Assembly (NCBI GenBank): GCA_039621445.1
Contig: CP154954.1
Location: 35,449,703-35,513,702 of the forward strand
From: Euglena gracilis
Lineage: Eukaryota > Euglenida > Euglenophyceae > Euglenales
Direction: 5' to 3'
DNA length: 64,000 bases
The notes under the pieces are model-generated. The model saw nothing but the letters and a program-made list of their open reading frames with translations, ran no database searches and was not told the origin of the DNA. Below, in pieces: positions 39,355 to 54,300 of this stretch; the first letter of the stretch is position 1, and each line of letters begins with the position of its first letter. A program made the position numbers and the translations under genes.

Positions 39355-42300
39355 TGGGGACCCGTTGGTTTCATTAAAGTCGTGGTTTAGTGTTAAAAAA
39401 CACATGCAGCGGGAATGTTGGTTGGAAGAAGTGAGCACATTTAGAGGTGTGCATTCGACCATTCCGGGGGACGTTTACCAGGTCAGCCCAGGTTACCACG
39501 TAAAAATGGACCAAAATTTGGCCTTACTCCGAGTAACCGAATGGGTGTTCCAGGAGGCCCCCCAGAGTCAGGGGACCCGTTGGTGTCATAATTGTCGTGG
39601 TTTAATGGTAAGAAAAACATGCAGCGGGAATGTTGGTTGCAAGAAATGAGCACATTTAGATGGGTGCATTCGACCATTCCGGGGGACATTTACCAGGTCA
39701 GCCCAGGTTACCATGTAAAAATGGACCAAATTGGGCCTTACTCCGAGTAACCGAATGGGTGTTCCAGGAGGCCTCCAAAGTCAGGGGACCCGTTGGTTTC
39801 ATGATTGTCGTGGTTTAATAGTAAGAAAACCATGCAGCGGGAATGTTGGTTGCCGGAAATGATTGCATTTAGATGGGTGAATTCGACCATTCCGGGGGAG
39901 GTTTACCAGGTCAGCCCAGGTTACCACGTAAAAATGGACCAAATTGGGCCTTACTCCGAGTAACCGAATGGGTGTTCCAGGAGGCCTCCAAAGTCAGGGG
40001 ACCCGTTGGTTTCCTGAATGTTGTGGTTTAATGGTAAGAAAAACATGCAGCGGGAATGTTGGTTGCAAGAAATGAGCACATTTAGATGGGTGCATTCGAC
40101 CATTCCGGGGGACATTTACCAGGTCAGCCCAGGTTACCATGTAAAAATGGACCAAAAGGGGCCTTACTCCGAGTAACCGAATGGGTGTTCCAGGAGGCCT
40201 CCAAAGTCAGGGGACCCGTTGGTTTCATGATTGTCGTGGTTTAATGGTAAGAAAAACATGCAGCGGGAATGTTGGTTGCAAGAAATGAGCACATTTAGAT
40301 GGGTGCATTCGACCATTCCGGGGGACATTTACCAGGTCAGCCCAGGTTACCATCTAAAAATGGACCAAATTGGGCCTTACTCCGAGTAACCGAATGGGTG
40401 TTCCAGGAGGCCTCCAAAGTCAGGGGACCCGTTGGTTTCATGATTGTCGTGGTTTAATGGTAAGAAAAACATGCAGCGGGAATGTTGGTTGCAAGAAATG
40501 AGCACATTTAGATGGGTGCATTCGACCATTCCGGGGGACATTTACCAGGTCAGCCCAGGTTACCATGTAAAAATGGACCAAATTGGGCCTTACTCCGAGT
40601 AACCGAATGGGTGTTCCAGGAGGCCTCCAAAGTCAGGGGACCCGTTGGTTTCATGATTGTCGTGGTTTAATGGTAAGAAAAACATGCAGCGGGAATGTTG
40701 GTTGCAAGAAATGAGCACATTTAGATGGGTGCATTCGACCATTCCGGGGGACATTTACCAGGTCAGCCCAGGTTACCATGTAAAAATGGACCAAATTGGG
40801 CCTTACTCGGAGTAACCGAATGGGTGTTCCAGGAGGCCTCCAAAGTCAAGGACCCGTTGGTTTTTCATGATTTGTCGTGGTTTAATGGTAATTAAAAGAT
40901 GCAGCGGGAATGTTGGTTGCAAGAAATGAGCACATTTAGTGGGTGCATTCGACCATTCCGGGGGACATTTACCAGGGTCAGCCCAGGTTACCACTTAAAA
41001 ATTGACCAATTCGGGTCTTACTCCGATTTACCGAATGGGTGTTCCAGGAGGCCTCCAAAGTCAGGGGACCCGTTGGTTTCATGATTGTCGTGGTTTAATG
41101 GTAAGAAAAACATGCAGCGGGAATGTTGGTTGCAAGAAATGAGCACATTTAGATGGGTGCATTCGACCATTCCGGGGGACATTTACCAGGTCAGCCCAGG
41201 TTACCATGTAAAAATGGACCAAATTGGGCCTTACTCCGAGTAACCGAATGGGTGTTCCAGGAGGCCTCCAAAGTCAGGGGACCCGTTGGTTTCATGATTG
41301 TCGTGGTTTAATGGTAAGAAAAACATGCAACCGGAAGGTTGGTTGCAAGAAATGAGCAGATTTAGATGGGTGCATTCGACCATTCCGGGGGACATTTACC
41401 AGGTCAGCCCAGGTTACCATGTAAAAATGGACCAAATTGGGCCTTACTCCGAGTAACCGAATGGGTGTTCCAGGAGGCCTCCAAAGTCAGGGGACCCGTT
41501 GGTTTCATGATTTCAGTGGTTTAATGGTAAGAAAAACATACAGCGGGAATGTTGGTTGCAAGAAATGAGCACATTTAGATGGGTGCATTCGACCATTCCG
41601 GGGGACATTTACCAGGTCAGCCCAGGTTACCATGTAAAAATGGACCAAATTGGGCCTTACTCCGAGTAACCGAATGGGTGTTCCAGGAGGCCTCCAAAGT
41701 CAGGGGACCCGTTGGTTTCATGATTGTCGTGGTTTAATGGTAAGAAAAACATGCAGCGGGAAGGTTGGTTGCAAGAAATGAGCAGATTTAGATGGGTGCA
41801 TTCGACCATTCCGGGGGACATTTACCAGGTCAGCCCAGGTTACCATGTAAAAATGGACCAAATTGGGCCTTACTCCGAGTAACCGAATGGGTGTTCCAGG
41901 AGGCCTCCAAAGTCAGGGGACCCGTTGGTTTCATGATTGTCGTGGTTTAATGGTAAGAAAAACATGCAGCGGGAATGTTGGTTGCAAGAAATATGCACAT
42001 TTAGATGGGTGCATTCGACCATTCCGGGGGACATTTACCAGGTCAGCCCAGGTTACCATGTAAAAATGGACCAAATTGGGCCTTACTCCGAGTAACCGAA
42101 TGGGTGTTCCAGGAGGCCTCCAAAGTCAGGGGACCCGTTGGTTTCATGATTGTCGTGGTTTAATGGTAAGAAAAACATGCAACCGGAAGGTTGGTTGCAA
42201 GAAATGAGCAGATTTAGATGGGTGCATTCGACCATTCCGGGGGACATTTACCAGGTCAGCCCAGGTTACCATGTAAAAATGGACCAAATTGGGCCTTACT

Positions 42301-45300
42301 CCGAGTAACCGAATGGGTGTTCCAGGAGGCCTCCAAAGTCAGGGGACCCGTTGGTTTCATGATTGTCGTGGTTTAATGGTAAGAAAAAACATGCAGCGGG
42401 AATGTTGGTTGCAAGAAATGAGCACATTTAGATGGGTGCATTCGACCATTCCGGGGGACATTTACCAGGTCAGCCCAGGTTACCATGTAAAAATGGACCA
42501 AATTGGGCCTTACTCCGAGTAACCGAATGGGTGTTCCAGGAGGCCTCCAAAGTCAGGGGACCCGTTGGTTTCATGATTGTCGTGGTTTAATGGTAAGAAA
42601 AACATGCAGCCGGAAGGTTGGTTGCAAGAAATGAGCAGATTTAGATGGGTGCATTCGACCATTCCGGGGGACATTTACCAGGTCAGCCCAGGTTACCATG
42701 TAAAAATGGACCAAATTGGGCCTTACCCGATTTACGAGAATGGGTGTTCCAGGAGGCCTCCAAAGTCAGGGGACCCGTTGGTTTCATGATTTTCGTGGTT
42801 TAATGGTAAGAAAAACATGCAGCGGGAATGTTGGTTGCAAGAAATGAGCACATTTAGATGGGTGCATTCGACCATTCCGGGGGACATTTACCAGGTCAGC
42901 CCAGGTTACCATGTAAAAATGGACCAAATTGGGCCTTACTCCGAGTAACCGAATGGGTGTTCCAGGAGGCCTCCAAAGTCAGGGGACCGTTGGTTTCATG
43001 ATTGTCGTGGTTAAATGGTAAGAAAAACATGCAGCCGGAAGGTTGGTTGCAAGAAATGAGCAGATTTAGATGGGTGCATTCGACCATTCCGGGGGACATT
43101 TACCAGGTCAGCCCAGGTTACCATGTAAAAATGGACCAAATTGGGCCTTACTCCGAGTAACCGAATGGGTGTTCCAGGAGGCCTCCAAAGTCAGGGGACC
43201 CGTTGGTTTCATGATTGTCGTGGTTAATGGTAAGAAAAACATGCAGCGGGAATGTTGGTTGCAAGAAATGAGCAGATTTAGATGGGTGCATTCGACCATT
43301 CCGGGGGACATTTACCAGGTCAGCCCAGGTTACCATGTAAAAATGGACCAAATTGGGCCTTACTCCGAGTAACCGAATGGGTGTTCCAGGAGGCCTCCAA
43401 AGTCAGGGGACCCGTTGGTTTCATGATTGTCGTGGTTTAATGGTAAGAAAAACATGCAGCGGGAATGTTGGTTGCAAGAAATGAGCAGATTTAGATGGGT
43501 GCATTCGACCATTCCGGGGGACATTTACCAGGTCAGCCCAGGTTACCATGTAAAAATGGACCAAATTGGGCCTTACTCCGAGTAACCGAATGGGTGTTCC
43601 AGGAGGCCTCCAAAGTCAGGGGACCCGTTGGTTTCATGATTGTCGTGGTTTAATGGTAAGAAAAACATGCAGCGGGAATGTCGGTTGCAAGAAATGAGCA
43701 GATTTAGATGGGTGCATTCGACCATTCCGGGGGACATTTACCAGGTCAGCCCAGGTTACCATGTAAAAATGGACCAAATTGGGCCTTACTCCGAGTAACC
43801 GAATGGGTGTTCCAGGAGGCCTCCAAAGTCAGGGGACCCGTTGGTTTCATGATTGTCGTGGTTTAATGGTAAGAAAACCATGCAGCGGGAATGTTGGTTG
43901 CACGAAATGAGCAGATTTAGATGGGTGCATTCGACCATTCCGGGGGACATTTACCAGGTCAGCCCAGGTTACCATGTAAAAATGGACCAAATTGGGCCTT
44001 ACTCCGAGTAACCGAATGGGTGTTCCAGGAGGCCTCCAAAGTCAGGGGACCCGTTGGTTTCATGATTGTCGTGGTTTAATGGTAAGAAAAACATGCAGCG
44101 GGAATGTTGGTTGCAAGAAATGAGCAGATTTAGATGGGTGCATTCGACCATTCCGGGGGACATTTACCAGGTCAGCCCAGGTTACCATGTAAAAATGGAC
44201 CAAATTGGGCCTTACTCCGAGTAACCGAATGGGTGTTCCAGGAGGCCTCCAAAGTCAGGGGACCCGTTGGTTTCATGATTGTCGTGGTTTAATGGTAAGA
44301 AAAACATGCAGCGGGAATGTTGGTTGCAAGAAATGGGCAGATTTAGATGGGTGCATTCGACCATTCCGGGGGACATTTACCAGGTCAGCCCAGGTTACCA
44401 TGTAAAAATGGACCAAATTGGGCCTTACTCCGAGTTACCGAATGGGTGTTCCAGGAGGCCTCCAAAGTCAGGGGACCCGTTGGTTTCATGATTGTCGTGG
44501 TTTAATGGTAAGAAAAACATGCAGCGGAAAGGTTGGTTGCAAGAAATGAGCAGATTTAGATGGGTGCATTCGACCATTCCGGGGGACATTTACCAGGTCA
44601 GCCCAGGTTACCATGTAAAAATGGACCAAATTGGGCCTTACTCCGAGTAACCGAATGGGTGTTCCAGGAGGCCTCCAAAGTCAGGGGACCCGTTGGTTTC
44701 ATGATTGTCGTGGTTTAATGGTAAGAAAAACATGCAGCGGGAATGTTGGTTGCAAGAAATGAGCAGATTTAGATGGGTGCATTCGACCATTCCGGGGGAC
44801 ATTTACCAGGTCAGCCCAGGTTACCATGTAAAAATGGACCAAATTGGGCCTTACTCCGAGTAACCGAATGGGTGTTCCAGGAGGCCTCCAAAGTCAGGGG
44901 ACCCGTTGGTTTCATGATTGTCGTGGTTAATGGTAAGAAAAACATGCAGCGGGAATGTTGGTTGCAAGAAATGAGCAGATTTAGATGGGTGCATTCGACC
45001 ATTCCGGGGGACATTTACCAGGTCAGCCCAGGTTACCATGTAAAAATGGACCAAATTGGGCCTTACTCCGAGTAACCGAATGGGTGTTCCAGGAGGCCTC
45101 CAAAGTCAGGGGACCCGTTGGTTTCATGATTGTCGTGGTTAATGGTAAGAAAAACATGCAGCGGGAATGTTGGTTGCAAGAAATGAGCAGATTTAGATGG
45201 GTGCATTCGACCATTCCGGGGGACATTTACCAGGTCAGCCCAGGTTACCATGTAAAAATGGACCAAATTGGGCCTTACTCCGAGTAACCGAATGGGTGTT

Positions 45301-48300
45301 CCAGGAGGCCTCCAAAGTCAGGGGACCCGTTGGTTTCATGATTGTCGTGGTTTAATGGTAAGAAAAACATGCAGCGGGAATGTTGGTTGCAAGAAATGAG
45401 CAGATTTAGATGGGTGCATTCGACCATTCCGGGGGACATTTACCAGGTCAGCCCAGGTTACCATGTAAAAATGGACCAAATTGGGCCTTACTCCGAGTAA
45501 CCGAATGGGTGTTCCAGGAGGCCTCCAAAGTCAGGGGACCCGTTGGTTTCATGATTGTCGTGGTTTAATGGTAAGAAAAACATGCAGCCGGTAGGTTGTT
45601 TGCAAGAAATGAGCACATTTAGATGGGTGCATTCGACCATTCCGGGGGACATTTACCAGGTCAGCCCAGGTTACCATGTAAAAATGGACCAAATTGGGCC
45701 TTACTCCGAGTAACCGAATGGGTGTTCCAGGAGGCCTCCAAAGTCAGGGGACCCGTTGGTTTCATGATTGTCGTGGTTAATGGTAAGAAAAACATGCAGC
45801 GGGAATGTTGGTTGCAAGAAATGAGCAGATTTAGATGGGTGCATTCGACCATTCCGGGGGACATTTACCAGGTCAGCCCAGGTTACCATGTAAAAATGGA
45901 CCAAATTGGGCCTTACTCCGAGTAACCGAATGGGTGTTCCAGGAGGCCTCCAAAGTCAGGGGACCCGTTGGTTTCATGATTGTCGTGGTTTAATGGTAAG
46001 AAAAACATGCAGCGGGAATGTTGGTTGCAAGAAATGAGCACATTTAGATGGGTGCATTCGACCATTCCGGGGGACATTTACCAGGTCAGCCCAGGTTACC
46101 ATGTAAAAATGGACCAAATTGGGCCTTACTCCGAGTAACCGAATGGGTGTTCCAGGAGGCCTCCAAAGTCAGGGGACCCGTTGGTTTCATGATTGTCGTG
46201 GTTTAATGGTAAGAAAAACATGCAGCCCAAAGATTTGGTTGCAAGAAATGAGCAGATTTAGATGGGTGCATTCGACCATTCCGGGGGACATTTACCAGGT
46301 CAGCCCAGGTTACCATGTAAAAATGGACCAAATTGGGCCTTACTCCGAGTAACCGAATGGGTGTTCCAGGAGGCCTCCAAAGTCAGGGGACCCGTTGGTT
46401 TCATGATTGTCGTGGTTTAATGGTAAGAAAAACATGCAGCGGGAATGTTGGTTGCAAGAAATGAGCACATTTAGATGGGTGCATTCGACCATTCCGGGGG
46501 ACATTTACCAGGTCAGCCCAGGTTACCATGTAAAAATGGACCAAATTGGGCCTTACTCCGAGTAACCGAATGGGTGTTCCAGGAGGCCTCCAAAGTCAGG
46601 GGACCCGTTGGTTTCATGATTGTCGTGGTTTAATGGTAAGAAAAACATGCAGCCGGAAGGTTGGTTGCAAGAAATGAGCAGATTTAGATGGGTGCATTCG
46701 ACCATTCCGGGGGACATTTACCAGGTCAGCCCAGGTTACCATGTAAAAATGGACCAAATTGGGCCTTACTCCGAGTTACCGAATGGGTGTTCCAGGAGGC
46801 CTCCAAAGTCAGGGGACCCGTTGGTTTCATGATTGTCGTGGTTTAATGGTAAGAAAAACATGCAGCGGGAGGTTGGTTGCAAGAAATGAGCAGATTTAGA
46901 TGGGTGCATTCGACCATTCCGGGGGACATTTACCAGGTCAGCCCAGGTTACCATGTAAAAATGGACCAAATTGGGCCTTACTCCGAGTAACCGAATGGGT
47001 GTTCCAGGAGGCCTCCAAAGTCAGGGGACCCGTTGGTTTCATGATTGTCGTGCCTAAATGGTAAGAAAAACATCCAGAGGGAATGTTGGTTGCAAGAAAT
47101 GAGCAGATTTAGATGGGTGCATTCGACCATTCCGGGGGACATTTACCAGGTCAGCCCAGGTTACCATGTAAAAATGGACCAAATTGGGCCTTACTCCGAG
47201 TAACCGAATGGGTGTTCCAGGAGGCCTCCAAAGTCAGGGGACCCGTTGGTTTCATGATTGTCGTGGTTAAATGGTAAGAAAAACATGCAGCGGGAATGTT
47301 GGTTGCAAGAAATGAGCACATTTAGATAGGTGCATTCGACCATTCCGGGGGACATTTACCAGGTCAGCCCAGGTTACCATGTAAAAATGGACCAAATTGG
47401 GCCTTACTCCGAGTAACCGAATGGGTGTTCCAGGAGGCCTCCAAAGTCAGGGGACCCGTTGGTTTCATGATTGTCGTGGTTTAATGGTAAGAAAAACATG
47501 CAGCGGGAATGTTGGTTGCAAGAAATGAGCAGATTTAGATGGGTGCATTCGACCATTCCGGGGGACATTTACCAGGTCAGCCCAGGTTACCATGTAAAAA
47601 TGGACCAAATTGGGCCTTACTCCGAGTAACGGAATGGGTGTTCCAGGAGGCCTCCAAAGTTAGGGGACCCGTTGGTTTCATGATTTTAGTTTTTTAATGG
47701 TAAGAAAAACATGCAGCGGGAATGTTGGTTGCAAGAAATGAGCACATTTAGATAGGTACATTCGACCATTCCGGGGGACATTTACCAGGTCAGCCCAGGT
47801 TACCATGTAAAAATGGACCAAATTGGGCCTTACTCCGAGTAACCGAATGGGTGTTCCAGGAGGCCTCCAAAGTCAGGGGACCCGTTGGTTTCATGATTGT
47901 CGTGGTTTAATGGTAAGAAAAACATGCAGCGGGAATGTTGGTTGCAAGAAATGAGCAGATTTAGATGGGTGCATTCGACCATTCCGGGGGACATTTACCA
48001 GGTCAGCCCAGGTTACCATGTAAAAATGGACCAAATTGGGCCTTACTCCGAGTAACCGAATGGGTGTTCCAGGAGGCCTCCAAAGTCAGGGGACCCGTTG
48101 GTTTCATGATTGTCGTGGTTTAATGGTAAGAAAAACATGCAGCGGGAAGGTTGGTTGCAAGAAATGAGCACATTTAGATGGGTGCATTCGACCATTCCGG
48201 GGGACATTTACCAGGTCAGCCCAGGTTACCATGTAAAAATGGACCAAATTGGGCCTTACTCCGAGTAACCGAATGGGTGTTCCAGGAGGCCTCCAAAGTC

Positions 48301-51300
48301 AGGGGACCCGTTGGTTTCATGATTGTCGTGGTTTAATGGTAAGAAAAACATGCAGCGGGAATGTTGGTTGCAAGAAATGAGCAGATTTAGATGGGTGCAT
48401 TCGACCATTCCGGGGGACATTTACCAGGTCAGCCCAGGTTACCATGTAAAAATGGACCAAATTGGGCCTTACTCCGAGTAACCGAATGGGTGTTCCAGGA
48501 GGCCTCCAAAGTCAGGGGACCCGTTGGTTTCATGATTGTCGTGGTTAATGGTAAGAAAAACATGCAGCGGGAATGTTGGTTGCAAGAAATGAGCAGATTT
48601 AGATGGGTGCATTCGACCATTCCGGGGGACATTTACCAGGTCAGCCCAGGTTACCATGTAAAAATGGACCAAATTGGGCCTTACTCCGAGTTACCGAATG
48701 GGTGTTCCAGGAGGCCTCCAAAGTCAGGGGACCCGTTGGTTTCATGATTGTCGTGGTTTAATGGTAAGAAAAACATGCAGCCGGAATGTTGGTTGCAAGA
48801 AATGAGCAGATTTAGATGGGTGCATTCGACCATTCCGGGGGACATTTACCAGGTCAGCCCAGGTTACCATGTAAAAATGGACCAAATTGGGCCTTACTCC
48901 GAGTAACCGAATGGGTGTTCCAGGAGGCCTCCAAAGTCAGGGGACCCGTTGGTTTCATGATTGTCGTGGTTAAATGGTAAGAAAAACATGCAGCGGGAAT
49001 GTTGGTTGCAAGAAATGAGCAGATTTAGATGGGTGCATTCGACCATTCCGGGGGACATTTACCAGGTCAGCCCAGGTTACCATGTAAAAATGGACCAAAT
49101 TGGGCCTTACTCCGAGTAACCGAATGGGTGTTCCAGGAGGCCTCCAAAGTCAGGGGACCCGTTGGTTTCATGATTGTCGTGGTTTAATGGTAAGAAAAAC
49201 ATGCAGCGGGAATGTTGGTTGCAAGAAATGAGCAGATTTAGATGGGTGCATTCGACCATTCCGGGGGACATTTACCAGGTCAGCCCAGGTTACCATGTAA
49301 AAATGGACCAAATTGGGCCTTACTCCGAGTAACCGAATGGGTGTTCCAGGAGGCCTCCAAAGTCAGGGGACCCGTTGGTTTCATGATTGTCGTGGTTTAA
49401 TGGTAAGAAAAACATGCAGCGGGAATGTTGGTTGCAAGAAATGAGCAGATTTAGATGGGTGCATTCGACCATTCCGGGGGACATTTACCAGGTCAGCCCA
49501 GGTTACCATGTAAAAATGGACCAAATTGGGCCTTACTCCGAGTTACCGAATGGGTGTTCCAGGAGGCCTCCAAAGTCAGGGGACCCGTTGGTTTCATGAT
49601 TGTCGTGGTTTAATGGTAAGAAAAACATGCAGCGGGAATGTTGGTTGCAAGAAATGAGCAGATTTAGATGGGTGCATTCGACCATTCCGGGGGACATTTA
49701 CCAGGTCAGCCCAGGTTACCATGTAAAAATGGACCAAATTGGGCCTTACTCCGAGTAACCGAATGGGTGTTCCAGGAGGCCTCCAAAGTCAGGGGACCCG
49801 TTGGTTTCATGATTGTCGTGGTTTAATGGTAAGAAAAACATGCAGCGGAATGTTGGTTGCAAGAAATGAGCAGATTTAGATGGGTGCATTCGACCATTCC
49901 GGGGGACATTTACCAGGTCAGCCCAGGTTACCATGTAAAAATGGACCAAATTGGGCCTTACTCCGAGTTACCGAATGGGTGTTCCAGGAGGCCTCCAAAG
50001 TCAGGGGACCCGTTGGTTTCATGATTGTCGTGGTTTAATGGTAAGAAAAAACATGCAGCCGGAAGGTTGGTTGCAAGAAATGAGCAGATTTAGATGGGTG
50101 CATTCGACCATTCCGGGGGACATTTACCAGGTCAGCCCAGGTTACCATGTAAAAATGGACCAAATTGGGCCTTACTCCGAGTAACCGAATGGGTGTTCCA
50201 GGAGGCCTCCAAAGTCAGGGGACCCGTTGGTTTCATGATTGTCGTGGTTTAATGGTAAGAAAAACATGCAGCCGGAAGGTTGGGTGCAAGAAATGAGCAG
50301 ATTTAGATGGGTGCATTCGACCATTCCGGGGGACATTTACCAGGTCAGCCCAGGTTACCATGTAAAAATGGACCAAATTGGGCCTTACTCCGAGTAACCG
50401 AATGGGTGTTCCAGGAGGCCTCCAAAGTCAGGGGACCCGTTGGTTTCATGATTGTCGTGGTTTAATGGTAAGAAAAACATGCAGCCGGAAGGTTGGTTGC
50501 AAGAAATGAGCAGATTTAGATGGGTGCATTCGACCATTCCGGGGGACATTTACCAGGTCAGCCCAGGTTACCATGTAAAAATGGACCAAATTGGGCCTTA
50601 CTCCGAGTTACCGAATGGGTGTTCCAGGAGGCCTCCAAAGTCAGGGGACCCGTTGGTTTCATGATTGTCGTGGTTTAATGGTAAGAAAAACATGCAGCGG
50701 AATGTTGGTTGCAAGAAATGAGCACATTTAGATGGGTGCATTCGACCATTCCGGGGGACATTTACCAGGTCAGCCCAGGTTACCATGTAAAAATGGACCA
50801 AATTGGGCCTTACTCCGAGTAACCGAATGGGTGTTCCAGGAGGCCTCCAAAGTCAGGGGACCCGTTGGTTTCATGATTGTCGTGGTTTAATGGTAAGAAA
50901 AAACATGCAGCGGGAATGTTGGTTGCAAGAAATGAGCAGATTTAGATGGGTGCATTCGACCATTCCGGGGGACATTTACCAGGTCAGCCCAGGTTACCAT
51001 GTAAAAATGGACCAAATTGGGCCTTACTCCGAGTAACCGAATGGGTGTTCCAGGAGGCCTCCAAAGTCAGGGGACCCGTTGGTTTCATGATTGTCGTGGT
51101 TTAATGGTAAGAAAAACATGCAACCGGAAGGTTGGTTGCAAGAAATGAGCAGACTTAGATGGGTGCATTCGACCATTCCGGGGGACATTTACCAGGTCAG
51201 CCCAGGTTACCATGTAAAAATGGACCAAATTGGGCCTTACTCCGAGTAACCGAATGGGTGTTCCAGGAGGCCTCCAAAGTCAGGGGACCCGTTGGTTTCA

Positions 51301-54300
51301 TGATTGTCGTGGTTAATGGTAAGAAAAACATGCAGCGGAATGTTGGTTGCAAGAAATGAGCAGATTTAGATGGGTGCATTCGACCATTCCGGGGGACATT
51401 TACCAGGTCAGCCCAGGTTACCATGTAAAAATGGACCAAATTGGGCCTTACTCCGAGTAACCGAATGGGTGTTCCAGGAGGCCTCCAAAGTCAGGGGACC
51501 CGTTGGTTTCATGATTGTCGTGGTTTAATGGTAAGAAAAACATGCAGCGGGAATGTTGGTTGCAAGAAATGAGCAGATTTAGATGGGTGCATTCGACCAT
51601 TCCGGGGGACATTTACCAGGTCAGCCCAGGTTACCATGTAAAAATGGACCAAATTGGGCCTTACTCCGAGTAACCGAATGGGTGTTCCAGGAGGCCTCCA
51701 AAGTCAGGGGACCCGTTGGTTTCATGATTGTCGTGGTTTAATGGTAAGAAAAACATGCAGCGGGAATGTTGGTTGCAAGAAATGAGCACATTTAGATGGG
51801 TGCATTCGACCATTCCGGGGGACATTTACCAGGTCAGCCCAGGTTACCATGTAAAAATGGACCAAATTGGGCCTTACTCCGAGTAACCGAATGGGTGTTC
51901 CAGGAGGCCTCCAAAGTCAGGGGACCCGTTGGTTTCATGATTGTCGTGGTTTAATGGTAAGAAAAACATGCAGCCGGAAGGTTGGTTGCAAGAAATGAGC
52001 AGATTTAGATGGGTGCATTCGACCATTCCGGGGGACATTTACCAGGTCAGCCCAGGTTACCATGTAAAAATGGACCAAATTGGGCCTTACTCCGAGTAAC
52101 CGAATGGGTGTTCCAGGAGGCCTCCAAAGTCAGGGGACCCGTTGGTTTCATGATTGTCGTGGTTTAATGGTAAGAAAAACATGCAGCCGGAAGGTTGGTT
52201 GCAAGAAATGAGCACATTTAGATGGGTGCATTCGACCATTCCGGGGGACATTTACCAGGTCAGCCCAGGTTACCATGTAAAAATGGACCAAATTGGGCCT
52301 TACTCCGAGTAACCGAATGGGTGTTCCAGGAGGCCTCCAAAGTCAGGGGACCCGTTGGTTTCATGATTGTCGTGGTTTAATGGTAAGAAAAACATGCAGC
52401 CGGAAGGTTGGTTGCAAGAAATGAGCAGATTTAGATGGGTGCATTCGACCATTCCGGGGGACATTTACCAGGTCAGCCCAGGTTACCATGTAAAAATGGA
52501 CCAAATTGGGCCTTACTCCGAGTAACCGAATGGGTGTTCCAGGAGGCCTCCAAAGTCAGGGGACCCGTTGGTTTCATGATTGTCGTGGTTTAATGGTAAG
52601 AAAAACATGCAGCCGGAAGGTTGGTTGCAAGAAATGAGCAGATTTAGATGGGTGCATTCGACCATTCCGGGGGACATTTACCAGGTCAGCCCAGGTTACC
52701 ATGTAAAAATGGACCAAATTGGGCCTTACTCCGAGTAACCGAATGGGTGTTCCAGGAGGCCTCCAAAGTCAGGGGACCCGTTGGTTTCATGATTGTCGTG
52801 GTTTAATGGTAAGAAAAACATGCAACCGGAAGGTTGGTTGCAAGAAATGAGCAGATTTAGATGGGTGCATTCGACCATTCCGGGGGACATTTACCAGGTC
52901 AGCCCAGGTTACCATGTAAAAATGGACCAAATTGGGCCTTACTCCGAGTAACCGAATGGGTGTTCCAGGAGGCCTCCAAAGTCAGGGGACCCGTTGGTTT
53001 CATGATTGTCGTGGTTTAATGGTAGGAAAAACATGCAGCGGGAATGTTGGTTGCAAGAAATGAGCAGATTTAGATGGGTGCATTCGACCATTCCGGGGGA
53101 CATTTACCAGGTCAGCCCAGGTTACCATGTAAAAATGGACCAAATTGGGCCTTACTCCGAGTAACCGAATGGGTGTTCCAGGAGGCCTCCAAAGTCAGGG
53201 GACCCGTTGGTTTCATGATTGTCGTGGTTTAATGGTAAGATAAACATGCAGCGGGAATGTTGGTTGCAAGAAATGCGCACATTTAGATGGGTGCATTCGA
53301 CCATTCCGGGGGACATTTACCAGGTCAGCCCAGGTTACCATGTAAAAATGGACCAAATTGGGCCTTACTCCGAGTTACCGAATGGGTGTTCCAGGAGGCC
53401 TCCAAAGTCAGGGGACCCGTTGGTTTCATGATTGTCGTGGTTTAATGGTAAGAAAAACATGCAGCCGGAAGGTTGGTTGCAAGAAATGAGCAGATTTAGA
53501 TGGGTGCATTCGACCATTCCGGGGGACATTTACCAGGTCAGCCCAGGTTACCATGTAAAAATGGACCAAATTGGGCCTTACTCCGAGTAACCGAATGGGT
53601 GTTCCAGGAGGCCTCCAAAGTCAGGGGACCCGTTGGTTTCATGATTGTCGTGGTTTAATGGTAAGAAAAACATGCAGCCGGAAGGTTGGTTGCAAGAAAT
53701 GAGCAGATTTAGATGGGTGCATTCGACCATTCCGGGGGACATTTACCAGGTCAGCCCAGGTTACCATGTAAAAATGGACCAAATTGGGCCTTACTCCGAG
53801 TAACCGAATGGGTGTTCCAGGAGGCCTCCAAAGTCAGGGGACCCGTTGGTTTCATGATTGTCGTGGTTTAATGGTAAGAAAAACATGCAGCCGGAAGGTT
53901 GGTTGCAAGAAATGAGCAGATTTAGATGGGTGCATTCGACCATTCCGGGGGACATTTACCAGGTCAGCCCAGGTTACCATGTAAAAATGGACCAAATTGG
54001 GCCTTACTCCGAGTAACCGAATGGGTGTTCCAGGAGGCCTCCAAAGTCAGGGGACCCGTTGGTTTCATGATTGTCGTGGTTTAATGGTAAGAAAAACATG
54101 CAGCCGGAAGGTTGGTTGCAAGAAATGAGCAGATTTAGATGGGTGCATTCGACCATTCCGGGGGACATTTACCAGGTCAGCCCAGGTTACCATGTAAAAA
54201 TGGACCAAATTGGGCCTTACTCCGAGTAACCGAATGGGTGTTCCAGGAGGCCTCCAAAGTCAGGGGACCCGTTGGTTTCATGATTGTCGTGGTTTAATGG

